From positions 393,736 to 457,735 of the forward strand of contig NZ_KN882175.1 in the NCBI RefSeq assembly GCF_000934755.1: a stretch of 64,000 nucleotides of DNA. The letters run 5' to 3'. The notes under the pieces are model-generated. The model saw nothing but the letters and a program-made list of their open reading frames with translations. It had not been told where the DNA came from and did not search any database. Origin of the DNA: Desulfonatronovibrio magnus. Its GTDB lineage: Bacteria; Desulfobacterota; Desulfovibrionia; Desulfovibrionales; Desulfonatronovibrionaceae. A program made the position numbers and the translations under genes. The first letter of the stretch is position 1. Each line of letters opens with the position of its first letter. Shown piece after piece: positions 25,632 to 35,184 of this stretch.

Positions 25632-25831
25632 ACTATGGAAGTATCTGTTTAGCGCTTTTAAGGAAAGCAGGGGACAGGCACTCCGGGACCCACTTGAACA
25701 TCATTTTGTGCTTATAACATCTCATTTTTTGGGACAAGTGGGGCCCGGAAGAGCCAGTCCCCCTCCGGGCTGTATGCCTCCGGGCAGGAAGCCATGCCAC
25801 ATGCAAAGCGCTAAACAGATACACTATGGAA
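25632..25831. mobile_element. Palindromic MITE/REPIN-like element, copy 1, with 9-bp target duplication
   Basis: The element proper is 25641-25822. Its ends are perfect 18-bp inverted repeats, GTATCTGTTTAGCGCTTT and its complement. ACTATGGAA flanks it on both sides (25632-25640, 25823-25831). Inside, GGGGACAGGCAC and GAGCCAGTCCCC form a second, REP-like inverted pair, extended inward by copy-specific arms (CCCACTTG with CAAGTGGG). A conserved right module includes CCTCCGGGC twice and GCCACATGCAAA. There is no open frame for a transposase, so movement would need a factor in trans. It ends 45 bases before the lysozyme-like gene at 25877. Confidence 0.88.
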
Positions 25832-25876
25832 AAACCAAAGCCATAAATAACTACCAGATTTCAAAGGGAAGACTCT

Positions 25877-27229
25877 ATGATTATCAAAAATCCAGAACAG
25901 CACATGGCTGCAATACAGGACAAAATTCAGCACAGCGGTCCCGTGTCCCGTCAAGATGCCCAGAACAGGCTGTTTGAACTCATCATGGACAAAAAACTGG
26001 CAACTGCTCTGCCATCTTCTCTACCCTCAGGTTCCACCACCCTTCCGGCAGGTGTTCTTCTCAATTCATATCCTTCAGGAACAGAGCCTGGAAGCCGGCA
26101 GGATTCCCAGGGTCTTACTCAAAAGTCAACAGGAACATCAAAGCTTAGACTTCCCATCACACAGGATACTCCGCGTTATGCATCCAACGCAGTGAGACAA
26201 AAAATTGACTTTGCTGGGGCTCATCCTGAAACAATGCCTGTACAAAAGGCAAAAACACAAGAAACAGATACACGACCTGCTCCTTTGCCGCAAATTTCAG
26301 ATCCCGGTGACAGTATTCCGGCTTCGCTGGTCAGTGCCCTGAATACAGAAAAAATGTCAGGCTTTGATTCCATCACCCTGCAGTCAGCACATAACTATAC
26401 CAATAATGCGCAATTTATAACACCTGCGTCAAACCAGACTGCCCAGACATCATTAGATCAACTCCTGAGCCGTGCAGCACCTTTCAGAGAGCATGATCCA
26501 ACAATGAGTCACTCTAAAAGGAAGGCCTACTTAGAACACGCTGCTTATCAGAATATTGACAGATCCATGGCAGCTTCCAGAGCGCAACCCGGGGATGATT
26601 TTCAGCCCGGAGTACTTGCAGCACGTTTTGAATCCGCCAACAGTGCCGACGCCATCGGCTATGACAGGCGCGGTGGAACATGCTATGGTATTTACCAGCT
26701 TTCATCACGCATGGGTACCATGGGAGAATTTATTGAATATATTCAGGATAAGGCTCCGGATATAGCACAGCGTCTGCAGCAGGCCGGCCCGGCCAATACA
26801 GGCGGACGCTCAGGAGATATGCCTGAGGAATGGAAAAGGCTGAACCAGGAATATGGATCCAAATTTGCCGACCTGCAGCATGAATTCATTCATGACAAGT
26901 TTTATGTCCCTGCAGCCCGGGGTGTGCAGTCCAGGACAGGACTGCAGATGGACAATGCTTCCCCTGCCCTGCGCGAAGTACTATGGAGCACTGCGGTTCA
27001 GCATGGGGTTCACGGTGCCATGAATATTTTTCAGCGTGCTGCTGAGGCTGTAGAGTATACCAAAACCGACAATCCAGACCGGGAAATGATTCAGGCTGTT
27101 TATCACGAACGTGGTCGAAGATTCACAGGCTCCAGCGAAGCAGTTCGCACAGCAGTTCACAACAGGTTTGATCAGGAGATGAGAATGGCCCTGGCCATGC
27201 TGCCTGGATCCACAGATACTCAAGCCTGA
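25877..27229 (+). CDS. Lysozyme-like protein, paralogue without signal peptide, 450 aa
   Basis: Homologous over nearly its whole length to the protein at 20880, including the islands PEQHMAAI, VRQKIDF, APFREHDP and YLEHAAY. The C-terminal domain has LAARFESANS, GGTCYGIYQLSSRMGTM, LQHEFIHDKFY and WSTAVQHGVHGAMNIF. It begins exactly where the paralogue's residue ~58 aligns, so the signal peptide and first linker are missing. Upstream in frame there is a stop at 25844 and then the inserted palindromic element, so the 5' end may have been lost or replaced. GGAAG before the ATG is a weak ribosome-binding site. Catalytic residues look intact. The location of the protein is uncertain. Confidence 0.78.
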   Translation: MIIKNPEQHMAAIQDKIQHSGPVSRQDAQNRLFELIMDKKLATALPSSLPSGSTTLPAGVLLNSYPSGTEPGSRQDSQGLTQKSTGTSKLRLPITQDTPRYASNAVRQKIDFAGAHPETMPVQKAKTQETDTRPAPLPQISDPGDSIPASLVSALNTEKMSGFDSITLQSAHNYTNNAQFITPASNQTAQTSLDQLLSRAAPFREHDPTMSHSKRKAYLEHAAYQNIDRSMAASRAQPGDDFQPGVLAARFESANSADAIGYDRRGGTCYGIYQLSSRMGTMGEFIEYIQDKAPDIAQRLQQAGPANTGGRSGDMPEEWKRLNQEYGSKFADLQHEFIHDKFYVPAARGVQSRTGLQMDNASPALREVLWSTAVQHGVHGAMNIFQRAAEAVEYTKTDNPDREMIQAVYHERGRRFTGSSEAVRTAVHNRFDQEMRMALAMLPGSTDTQA

Positions 27230-27373
27230 AATGTAAACAAAGCACTCACAGCTGCATTTCGCTCAAGCACTCTCTCTTTCAGGAGAAACATATTCAAGGG
27301 GTTGCAACTCATAGACGATCATGAAACAAATACGCCCTCCGGCAGTTAAGAAAAAAAATATCTTGCCAAGTCC

Positions 27374-30300
27374 ATGATGGCTACCTTAACATCTACATTT
27401 AAAAGCCTCATTAAATCTTTATTCCGGAGAATTCACCCCATGCCTCAAAACCATGATCAGTCAGTTACCCTGTCTAAGGCTGACTGGAAAATTGACAACC
27501 TCCATGATATTTTTCAGATGGCTCCCATAGGAATTTTTCAATCCACACCCCAGGGACGTTTTCTGCGTGTCAATCCGGCCATGTCCCGCATGTACGGTTT
27601 TGACCATCCCCAGGACATGGTCAATAACATTACCGACATATCCACTCAGATTTACGTCAACCCCTCGGACAGAAAAAAGTATGTTGAACTGCTGAACACT
27701 CATGGAAAACTGTCATCGTTTGAATGCAACCACAAAAAAACAGATGGCACAACCATCTGGGTATCCATGGATGTTCAGGTCATGCAGGACAGTTCTGGAG
27801 CAACAGTTTATCAGGGTTTCATTACAGACATAACCAGTCGGATAAAGGCTCAGCAGGAAGTTCAGCAGCAGCTCGTACTTAAGAGCACCATGCTCAACGC
27901 TCTTGGCGAGGGAGTTTATGGTGTGGACATGGAGGGCCGATGCACCTTCATCAACCCTGCAGCTCTTGAAATGCTCGGATTCTCTGAACAGGAGGTCCTG
28001 CACACCAACCAGCACGATCTTTTCCATTATAAACGTCTTGACGGCAGATCATACCTTCATGAAGAATGCCCGATTTACAAGACCGTCAAGGACGGAAAAA
28101 TAAGAAAAATCAGGGAGCATTTTATACGTAAAAATGGTGATTTTCTTCCTGCACTCGTCACTGCTGCCCCTATAGTTTCCCAGAATGAACAGACTGGAGC
28201 AGTTGTGATTTTTCTTGATACTACCCAGGATCAGAAATACCAGCAGACATTGCAGACTATTGCTGAAAGCAACGTGGACCAGAAAGAGGACGTGTTCAGC
28301 TTTCTGGTGCGCAACCTGGCTGTTTCCCAGGGCAAACGCTACGCTTTGATAGGTGCCTTGAGTCCTCATGGCGATGAACTGATTAATACCCTTGCGGTCT
28401 GGGACACTCAAGGGTTCACAGACAATTTCAGCTATCACCTCAGTGGAACTCCATGTGAGAATGTGATTAATCGCGACACATGTTTTTATGAGGACCATGT
28501 TCAGTCAGAGTTTCCAGAAGATCACCTGCTGGAGCAGATAAATGCCAGAAGTTACTGGGGAACTCCCCTCAGAGACATCAGCGGCAAAGTGACAGGCATA
28601 CTGGCCCTGCTGGACGATAAGCCCATGCGTCATGACAACAGAACTCTGTCTCTTCTCAAAAGCTTTGCCATTCGAGCCTCCATGGAAATGGAAAGAAGAA
28701 CAGCCCAGGAAAAATATCAATTTTTATTTGAAAGCATGTCTCAGGGAGCTGTTTACCAGAAAACCGATGGAACCATTATTGATTACAACCCTGCAGCCCT
28801 CAAAATCCTGGGCATTACTGCCGACCAGATCACGGGCCGCAGTTCCATGGACCCAGCCTGGAAGACCATAAAGGAGGACGGTTCTCCATTTCCGGGAAAA
28901 GACCACCCGGCCATGCAGGCCCTGAAGTCCGGAAAAACTGTTATAGACCAGGTAATGGGGGTCTACCATCCTTTGCATGATCAATACACCTGGATCATTG
29001 TCACTGCTGTGCCCATTTTTTCTCAGGGGGCAGACAAGCCTTACATGGTCTACACCACCTTCCAGAATATAACACCCTTGAAAAATGCGGAGCAGGAGCT
29101 TGTTCAGGCCAAACAGGCTGCTGAAGCTGCCAATATAGCCAAGAGTGAATTTCTGGCCAATATGAGTCATGAAATCCGTACGCCCATGAACGGCGTCATC
29201 GGCATGACCGAGCATCTGCTGGATACTGATCTTACACAAGAGCAGCGCCGATATGCATCAATCATAAAATCCAGCAGTGAAGGACTTCTGGAGTTAATCA
29301 ACGATATTCTGGATTTCTCCAAAATTGAAGCCGGAAAACTCGAATTGTTCCCTAAGCATTTTCACCTCGACCATCTTCTGAACAGTTTCAATCAGGACAT
29401 GTCCATGAGAGCCAGAGACAAAAACCTTGAATACACGCATAACTTCCCGGACCATCTTCCATCATGCGTCAAAGGAGATGAGCTTAAAATCCTTCAGATT
29501 CTGACCAATCTCATGGGCAACGCCCTGAAATTCACAGAGCATGGCCGGATCAGTCTTGATGTCTCCATCTTGAATCAGGAAGACAATCATATCTGGCTTG
29601 AGTTTTCCATAGCCGACACCGGACCGGGCATACCTGAGACAAGCCGGAACTCTCTTTTTGAGAAATTTTCACAGGTGGATTCCAGTGCATCCAGGAAACA
29701 CGGCGGTACTGGACTGGGACTTGCCATTTGCAAACAGCTTGTTGATCTTATGGAAGGAAAAATGGGAGTTGACAGTACTCCTGGCAAAGGATCACGTTTC
29801 TGGTTCCGGATTAAACTGCTGACCCAGAAAGTATGTAACCTTGAATCGGATCAATCTGCTGAAGACAATAAAAAAAGTTCTCAGCCCGCCAGCTCCGCTC
29901 CTGCCTCAATCCTTCTTGCTGAAGACAACGAAGTAAACCAGATGGTAGCTGAAAAAATCCTAAAAAAAATGGGACATAAATTAGACATGGTCAGTGATGG
30001 ATATAAAGCTGTTGAAGCCTTTGAGCAAAAATCCTACGACCTGATCCTTATGGACATTCAGATGCCGGGCATGGATGGATTAGAAGCCACCCGAAAAATC
30101 AGGCAGCTGGAAAAAAACACTAACACCACCAGAATTCCCATCATTGCCCTGACAGCCCACGCCATGACTGAAGACAAAAATAAAAGCATAAAGGCCGGAA
30201 TGGATGACTACCTGACCAAACCGGTCAGGACCCAGGACATTAGTAAAACTCTTCAAAAATGGATCAATATGAACACTGAACCAGCATCTCACCAGCCCAG

Positions 30301-30658
30301 GCCTGATATCCAGATACCTCGAGTCTTCGACCATGCTGCTTTTCTGGACAGAATTATGGATGATATTGACCTGGCCCGTGAAATAATTGCTGTCTTTCTG
30401 GAAACAGTACCTGACAAAATCGGCACCATAAAAAAAGAACTTGCTTCCGGACAAAACATAAGCATCAAAAAATCAGCGCATGCCATCAAAGGCACTGCAG
30501 CCAATACAGGCTGCAACACCCTGTCCGATATAGCTGCAAAGTTAGAAAAGGCCGGCTCCTCAGATGACTGGGATGCCATGAAAAACCTGCTCAAAGATCT
30601 GGAAGAACAGTTTGTGCTGGTGAAAAAAGAGATGGAGTGCTTCCTTGAGGATGCCTGA
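27374..30658 (+). CDS. Hybrid histidine kinase (PAS, PAS, GAF, PAS, HisKA, HATPase, REC, Hpt), 1094 aa
   Basis: Soluble multi-sensor kinase. PAS domains lie at about 40-160 (ending [13 protein letters not shown]), 165-290 (with [10 protein letters not shown], a PAS subtype with a conserved Cys) and 445-575. A GAF-like region spans about 295-440. HisKA has His599 in [13 protein letters not shown], and the ATPase domain has DTGPGIP and GGTGLGLAI. The receiver (845-965) has AEDNEVNQ and Asp894. A C-terminal Hpt domain has [13 protein letters not shown] (about His1034). It opens the long plus-strand signalling supercluster and converges on the 30.7-kb gene with only three bases between stops. Confidence 0.92.
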   Translation: MMATLTSTFKSLIKSLFRRIHPMPQNHDQSVTLSKADWKIDNLHDIFQMAPIGIFQSTPQGRFLRVNPAMSRMYGFDHPQDMVNNITDISTQIYVNPSDRKKYVELLNTHGKLSSFECNHKKTDGTTIWVSMDVQVMQDSSGATVYQGFITDITSRIKAQQEVQQQLVLKSTMLNALGEGVYGVDMEGRCTFINPAALEMLGFSEQEVLHTNQHDLFHYKRLDGRSYLHEECPIYKTVKDGKIRKIREHFIRKNGDFLPALVTAAPIVSQNEQTGAVVIFLDTTQDQKYQQTLQTIAESNVDQKEDVFSFLVRNLAVSQGKRYALIGALSPHGDELINTLAVWDTQGFTDNFSYHLSGTPCENVINRDTCFYEDHVQSEFPEDHLLEQINARSYWGTPLRDISGKVTGILALLDDKPMRHDNRTLSLLKSFAIRASMEMERRTAQEKYQFLFESMSQGAVYQKTDGTIIDYNPAALKILGITADQITGRSSMDPAWKTIKEDGSPFPGKDHPAMQALKSGKTVIDQVMGVYHPLHDQYTWIIVTAVPIFSQGADKPYMVYTTFQNITPLKNAEQELVQAKQAAEAANIAKSEFLANMSHEIRTPMNGVIGMTEHLLDTDLTQEQRRYASIIKSSSEGLLELINDILDFSKIEAGKLELFPKHFHLDHLLNSFNQDMSMRARDKNLEYTHNFPDHLPSCVKGDELKILQILTNLMGNALKFTEHGRISLDVSILNQEDNHIWLEFSIADTGPGIPETSRNSLFEKFSQVDSSASRKHGGTGLGLAICKQLVDLMEGKMGVDSTPGKGSRFWFRIKLLTQKVCNLESDQSAEDNKKSSQPASSAPASILLAEDNEVNQMVAEKILKKMGHKLDMVSDGYKAVEAFEQKSYDLILMDIQMPGMDGLEATRKIRQLEKNTNTTRIPIIALTAHAMTEDKNKSIKAGMDDYLTKPVRTQDISKTLQKWINMNTEPASHQPRPDIQIPRVFDHAAFLDRIMDDIDLAREIIAVFLETVPDKIGTIKKELASGQNISIKKSAHAIKGTAANTGCNTLSDIAAKLEKAGSSDDWDAMKNLLKDLEEQFVLVKKEMECFLEDA

Positions 30659-30661
30659 GCT

Positions 30662-31381
30662 TTAAAAGTCAGACCTGTCAGACCAGTCCGACTTGTCCGA
30701 CCTGTCCGACTCCTCCCTCTTCACCGGCCAGACAGGCACATCCTCCCTGAAACCTTTCTTCCGGCTGGCCTGTCTCATACGGTACATTCGCTCGGTAAAG
30801 CCTCCCTGCTCCAGAAAATCTTTTTCTAAGCGCTGCAGCTGCCTGGCCAGCAGAAAACTGGCCTGATGAGTCATGCACAGCATAACATTGGCGGATACTT
30901 CCGGGGCAACAGTTTTCATGGCGTGCAGGGCTGCCAGAAGAGGCTCATCAAATACATCTCCTCGACTGGAGAGCTTTAAAGTTTCAATGTCAGGACTGCC
31001 AGCCGGAGGTGGGAGCTTACCTGCCAGCCTGGCTCTCATTTTTAGCACCCGTGATGAATCTTTATGCCAGATTTTCAGGTTATTCTGGCAGAGATAATCT
31101 TCATAGTCCCGGATAAGCTCCCCAAGACTCGCCCTTGCAATACTGGTCAACTTCAACTCAATTTTTCTGGAGGCCGCAGAACCCAGCGATCCTTCGGCAA
31201 TATTCTGGACTCCACTTCTCGCTGCCTGCACCATTTGATCTTTCGTCCTGGACATGCGTGGAACAAACCGGTCACAAAAAATCACCGTTCCATCATAAAC
31301 AGCCAGCGAAACCACAAAGCTGCGCAGTTTCCTGAATCCTCCATGAGCAGGAATAAGCCTGTCAATACTGTCTTTGATCAT
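30662..31381 (-). CDS. Four-helix-bundle protein (S23/IVS-like with suffix domain), 239 aa
   Basis: All-helical protein. The first half (FRKLRSFVVSLAVYDGTVIF, VQAARSGVQNIAEGS, ASRKIELKLTSIARASLGELIRDYEDYL) matches the four-helix-bundle family first known from 23S rRNA intervening sequences. The second half is the suffix region. The start at 31381 follows GGAGACAGGT. The C terminus ends in repeated Ser-Asp units (SDRSDKSDWSDRSDF) from a nonamer DNA repeat. Its 5' end has been tandemly duplicated. No function is established for the family. Confidence 0.85.
   Translation of the reverse strand: MIKDSIDRLIPAHGGFRKLRSFVVSLAVYDGTVIFCDRFVPRMSRTKDQMVQAARSGVQNIAEGSLGSAASRKIELKLTSIARASLGELIRDYEDYLCQNNLKIWHKDSSRVLKMRARLAGKLPPPAGSPDIETLKLSSRGDVFDEPLLAALHAMKTVAPEVSANVMLCMTHQASFLLARQLQRLEKDFLEQGGFTERMYRMRQASRKKGFREDVPVWPVKREESDRSDKSDWSDRSDF
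30668..30712. repeat. In-frame nonamer array at the 3' end of the four-helix gene
   Basis: Five 9-bp units, gtcagacct, gtcagacca, gtccgactt, gtccgacct and gtccgactc. They encode an (S-D-x)n tail on the minus strand. Copy-number changes would lengthen or shorten the tail without a frameshift. Confidence 0.8.
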
Positions 31382-31621
31382 ACCTGTCTCCAATGTATAT
31401 AGTTTTAGATACAAAACTGAAATAAAGCCTGCAACAGCTTTATAACTCACAAAAAATCACAGTTTCATCATAAACAGCCAGTCAAACCACAAAGCTGCGC
31501 AGTTTTCTGAATCCTCCATGAGCAGAAATAAGCCTGTCAATTCTGTCTTTGATCATACCTGTCTCCAATGTATATATTTTCAGATACAAAACTGAAAAAA
31601 AGCTTGCAACTGCTTTACTGG
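31272..31621. repeat. 175-bp tandem duplication of the 5' end of the four-helix gene
   Basis: Units 31272-31446 and 31447-31621 align at a constant offset of 175 with few differences. Unit 1 holds the promoter-proximal part and first codons of the intact gene. Unit 2 holds a second copy of the start (ATG at 31556), but codon 25, TCG in the intact gene, is TGA, so it yields a 24-residue peptide (31556-31482) at most. Confidence 0.9.
31482..31556 (-). pseudogene. Truncated duplicate start of the four-helix gene
   Basis: Reads MIKDRIDRLISAHGGFRKLR then FVV and stop. It is nearly identical to the first 24 residues of the intact protein and keeps the same ribosome-binding site. It could act as a leader peptide ORF but is most simply duplication debris. 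Confidence 0.7.
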
Positions 31622-31683
31622 CTACCATATAATAAACACATTTCAGACAGCCACTCCCATGCACATTAGAAGGACATACCAAA

Positions 31684-34600
31684 ATGAAGACAAGCCCGTT
31701 ACATCTCGTTGATGGCAAGTACACCTTCTCCGATCTGGTAGAATTGTCTGCCCTCAAGGCAATGTTTTATGATTTTTCCAAGGCAACCGGTATTTCTTCA
31801 ATCCTGAAGAGCTATCCTGACCAGCAGATACTTATCAAATCCTGTGAGGGATTATGTACTGATTTTCACGGCAATGATGAAGAAACCAGAATTAATTGCC
31901 GGGAAAGCAGCCAGAGACTTACACAGGAACCATGCTCTCCCGGCGCCATAAGTATTGCTGAATGCCCCCTCGGAATAGTTGTTGGTTCATCAGCTGTCTT
32001 TATCAAGAGCGCTCATGTAGCCAATGTATTTACTGGCCAGGTCTTTTTTGAGGCGCCAGACAAAACTGTTTTCAGGGAAAAGGCAGAAAAATCAGGATTT
32101 GACGTTGCCCGGTATCTCAAGGCTGTGGACGATATACCAATTGTGTCCAGAGAGTCTTTTGAGCATTCATTGCGTCACTTAAGCCAACTGGCCATTATGC
32201 TTGGAGAGATCGGACTGTCCAATCTCAAAACAGCAGAAGTTCAGAAAAATCTCAGTCAGAGCGAGGCGAGATTCAGAGGCCTTGTGGAACACCTGCCGCA
32301 CCGGGTCTTCATTAAAGACACTGACCTGAAATACATCTTCTGCAACAAGCAGTATGCCGATGATCTCGGACTGCAGAACCCCATAATGATCCAGGGTAAA
32401 AATGATTTTGATCTCCTTGATGATTATCTGGCCTCAAAATACAGGGAAGACGACACACAGGTACTTGAAAGTGGTGAAGTTCTCATTGTGGAGGAGCCAT
32501 ATTATACCGACTGGCAGGAACGCTGGGTCAAGACCATAAAAGTGCCTTACCGCAATGCCCAGGGTAAAATCATCGGCGTCATGGGAATATTTGATGACAT
32601 TACAGACCAGGTTAATAACAGGAACGCTTTAAAAGTTCGGGAAGAACAGTTGAGCGAGGTTATTGAGAACCAGACCGAGCTTATCTGCCGTTTTCTTCCC
32701 GACGGGACCCTGACCTTTGTCAATGAAGCTTACTGTCGCTACTTTGATAAAACCAGGGAAGAACTCCAGGGCAGGCAGTTTCTTCCTCTTGTTCATGAGG
32801 ATGACGAACAAATGGTAAATGAATCCTTTTCTTCCCTGAACCTGGAAAAGCCCCAGGTTACTTATCAGCACAGGGTTATCATGCCTTCCGGAGAGATAAG
32901 ATGGCAGCAATGGACTGACCGGGCTTTTTTCGATCACCAGGGCCGGATAACCGGCTACCAGGCTGTAGGCAGAGATATAACCCAGCAAAAAGAGGCAGAA
33001 GAAGCTTTGAAAGCCAGTGAAGCCAGATACAGGGGGCTTATGGAATCCCAGCATGATCTCATTGTCCGGGTAGATACCGGGAACAGGCTGACTTATGTCA
33101 ATGACACTTATTGCAAGACTTTTGGCAAAACCCGCGAACAATTGCTGAACCAGCCTTTTGCACCTCTGGTGCACGAAGATGATATAGAACATACCCTCAA
33201 GGCCATGGAAGATCTTTATCATCCCCCCTACAGAATACAGGTTGAACAAAGGGCCAAAACCGTTGACGGCTGGCGCTGGCTGCATTGGGAAGACAGTGCC
33301 ATACTCAATGAGCACGGGGAGATAGTGGAAATTCAGGGTGTAGGCAGGGATATCACCGAACTCAAAAACCGGGAGGAAACCCTGCAGTCCATTTTCAAGG
33401 CCAGTCTTGAAGTAGCTTTTGTCATTACCGCCTTTGATGATCAGGATCTGTCCATCATGGAATTCAGTCCCGGAGCAGAGGAGATATTCGGGTACAAAAA
33501 AGAAGAGATTCTAAACAGGCCAGTTTCCATACTGCACTCAGCTGCAGATCCTGACACCATAAACAGTGCCCTCAATGACCTCAAAAATAACAGGTCATGG
33601 CATGGCAAAGTAACACTGGTCAGGAAAAATGGACAGCACTTTCCAGCCCTGTTTTCAGCGCATCCTTTCAGGATGAATGGTCAACCAGCCACTCTTGGGG
33701 TATCCATAGACATCACAGAGCTGGAAAAAACCAGGCAGGAACTTGTTGAGGCCAGAAAAAAGGCTGAATCAGCAAATCAGGCCAAAAGTCAGTTTCTGGC
33801 CAATATGAGCCATGAAATAAGAACTCCCATGAACGCTATTCTGGGCTTTGCTCAGATACTTGAAAGGGATGCGTCTTTATCTCCACAGCAAAGAGAACAT
33901 ATCCAGACCATCAACCGCAGCGGCAAGAATCTTCTGGATATCATCAATGATATCCTGGACATTTCCAAGATTGAATCCGGCCGTATCAAGAACAGGCCTG
34001 AAGATTTCAACCTGCATGAACTGCTGGATGATCTTGAAGTTCTGTTTTATGCCCGCACAGCTTCAAAAGGCCTTGCTTTGACTTTCAGCAGGCATGATCA
34101 GCTTCCTGAATATATCAGAGCAGACCAGGGCATGCTCAGGCAGATACTTATCAACCTTCTGGCCAATGCCGTCAAATTCACAGAAAAAGGGCACATATCA
34201 CTGAATGCCGAGACCATCTCTGCATCCTCGCAGGATCACTCCAGCGGCGACAATCTGTTGTACATATCCATAGAAGATACCGGTGTGGGCATACCACCTG
34301 AAGACATAAACTACTTGTTTGAACCTTTTTTTCAGAGTTCTGAAGGAACCAAGGCCGGAGGAACCGGCCTGGGTCTGTCCATCAGCAGCCAGTTCTCCAG
34401 AATAATGCAGGGCAATCTTGAAGCCCGAAGCCAGCCGGGCAAGGGATCCATTTTTACTGTAAAAATTCCATTCACCCCTGCCCGAAACGTTATCCCAAAA
34501 AACCCCAAAAAATTGCAGCAGGCTGTCAATATCAAATCCCATTTTACAGCCCGCAGAATCCTTGTCGTGGATGACCAGAAAGACAATCGCGCGCTTCTGT

Positions 34601-35184
34601 CCAACCTGCTTGCCCCTCTTGGATTTCTCATTCAGGAAGCAGAAAACGGATCTACCGCACTGGAAATATTCCAAAAATGGCATCCTCATGCCATATTGAT
34701 GGACATGCGCATGCCTGTAATGGACGGATACGAAGCTGTAAAAACCATCCGCTCTCACCCCAAAGGAAGGGAAGTCTATATTATGGCCCTCACTGCCAGT
34801 GCCTTTGAATGTTCCAGAGATGAAATTCTGCGCACCGGGGTTAATGAATATGTACGCAAACCATTTAATCCCGACGAACTTATCTCCATTCTTGGTGAAG
34901 CCCTGAAGATAGAATACCAGTACGTTCAGGTAGAGCCGGAATCCCATGAGAATAAAAATGGCTCTTCCCAGTCAGACAGTTTAAGCCCGGAAAAGTGGCC
35001 CCTGGAGACTGTCCAGCAGATGCAGGAAGCAGTTGAATTTGGTGACATAGCCGAGATTAAGGCGCTCATCTCCAGAATTGAACCTGTTGACCCTGCTGGA
35101 GCAACCCGGCTCAACAGACTCGCTGATACGTTTGATTATCAGGCAATGCAGCAGATACTTGTCCAGGCGGAGGAAAATAAATGA
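31684..35184 (+). CDS. Hybrid histidine kinase (PocR, four PAS, HisKA, HATPase, REC), 1166 aa
   Basis: Residues 1-185 are a PocR-type ligand-binding domain with a Cys cluster (KSCEGLCTDF, TRINCRESS, CSPGAISIAECPLG). Four PAS domains start near residues 196, 319, 446 and 569; the second and third are near-duplicates (TLTFVNEAYCRYFDKTREEL, RLTYVNDTYCKTFGKTREQL). HisKA has His710 in [13 protein letters not shown], then an ATPase domain with DTGVGIP and GGTGLGLSI. The receiver (957-1075) has VVDDQKDN and Asp1007 in MDMRMPVMDG. A helical tail follows. AGAAGGA precedes the start. The stop overlaps the next gene by four bases (ATGA), so the HD-GYP regulator is its likely output partner. Confidence 0.92.
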   Translation: MKTSPLHLVDGKYTFSDLVELSALKAMFYDFSKATGISSILKSYPDQQILIKSCEGLCTDFHGNDEETRINCRESSQRLTQEPCSPGAISIAECPLGIVVGSSAVFIKSAHVANVFTGQVFFEAPDKTVFREKAEKSGFDVARYLKAVDDIPIVSRESFEHSLRHLSQLAIMLGEIGLSNLKTAEVQKNLSQSEARFRGLVEHLPHRVFIKDTDLKYIFCNKQYADDLGLQNPIMIQGKNDFDLLDDYLASKYREDDTQVLESGEVLIVEEPYYTDWQERWVKTIKVPYRNAQGKIIGVMGIFDDITDQVNNRNALKVREEQLSEVIENQTELICRFLPDGTLTFVNEAYCRYFDKTREELQGRQFLPLVHEDDEQMVNESFSSLNLEKPQVTYQHRVIMPSGEIRWQQWTDRAFFDHQGRITGYQAVGRDITQQKEAEEALKASEARYRGLMESQHDLIVRVDTGNRLTYVNDTYCKTFGKTREQLLNQPFAPLVHEDDIEHTLKAMEDLYHPPYRIQVEQRAKTVDGWRWLHWEDSAILNEHGEIVEIQGVGRDITELKNREETLQSIFKASLEVAFVITAFDDQDLSIMEFSPGAEEIFGYKKEEILNRPVSILHSAADPDTINSALNDLKNNRSWHGKVTLVRKNGQHFPALFSAHPFRMNGQPATLGVSIDITELEKTRQELVEARKKAESANQAKSQFLANMSHEIRTPMNAILGFAQILERDASLSPQQREHIQTINRSGKNLLDIINDILDISKIESGRIKNRPEDFNLHELLDDLEVLFYARTASKGLALTFSRHDQLPEYIRADQGMLRQILINLLANAVKFTEKGHISLNAETISASSQDHSSGDNLLYISIEDTGVGIPPEDINYLFEPFFQSSEGTKAGGTGLGLSISSQFSRIMQGNLEARSQPGKGSIFTVKIPFTPARNVIPKNPKKLQQAVNIKSHFTARRILVVDDQKDNRALLSNLLAPLGFLIQEAENGSTALEIFQKWHPHAILMDMRMPVMDGYEAVKTIRSHPKGREVYIMALTASAFECSRDEILRTGVNEYVRKPFNPDELISILGEALKIEYQYVQVEPESHENKNGSSQSDSLSPEKWPLETVQQMQEAVEFGDIAEIKALISRIEPVDPAGATRLNRLADTFDYQAMQQILVQAEENK

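Noticed and set aside
25641-25822. Possible small genes in the palindromic elements (both copies give LPARRHTARRGTG in translation)
   Set aside because: The similarity comes from the conserved DNA module. The frames have no ribosome-binding site and differ outside the module.
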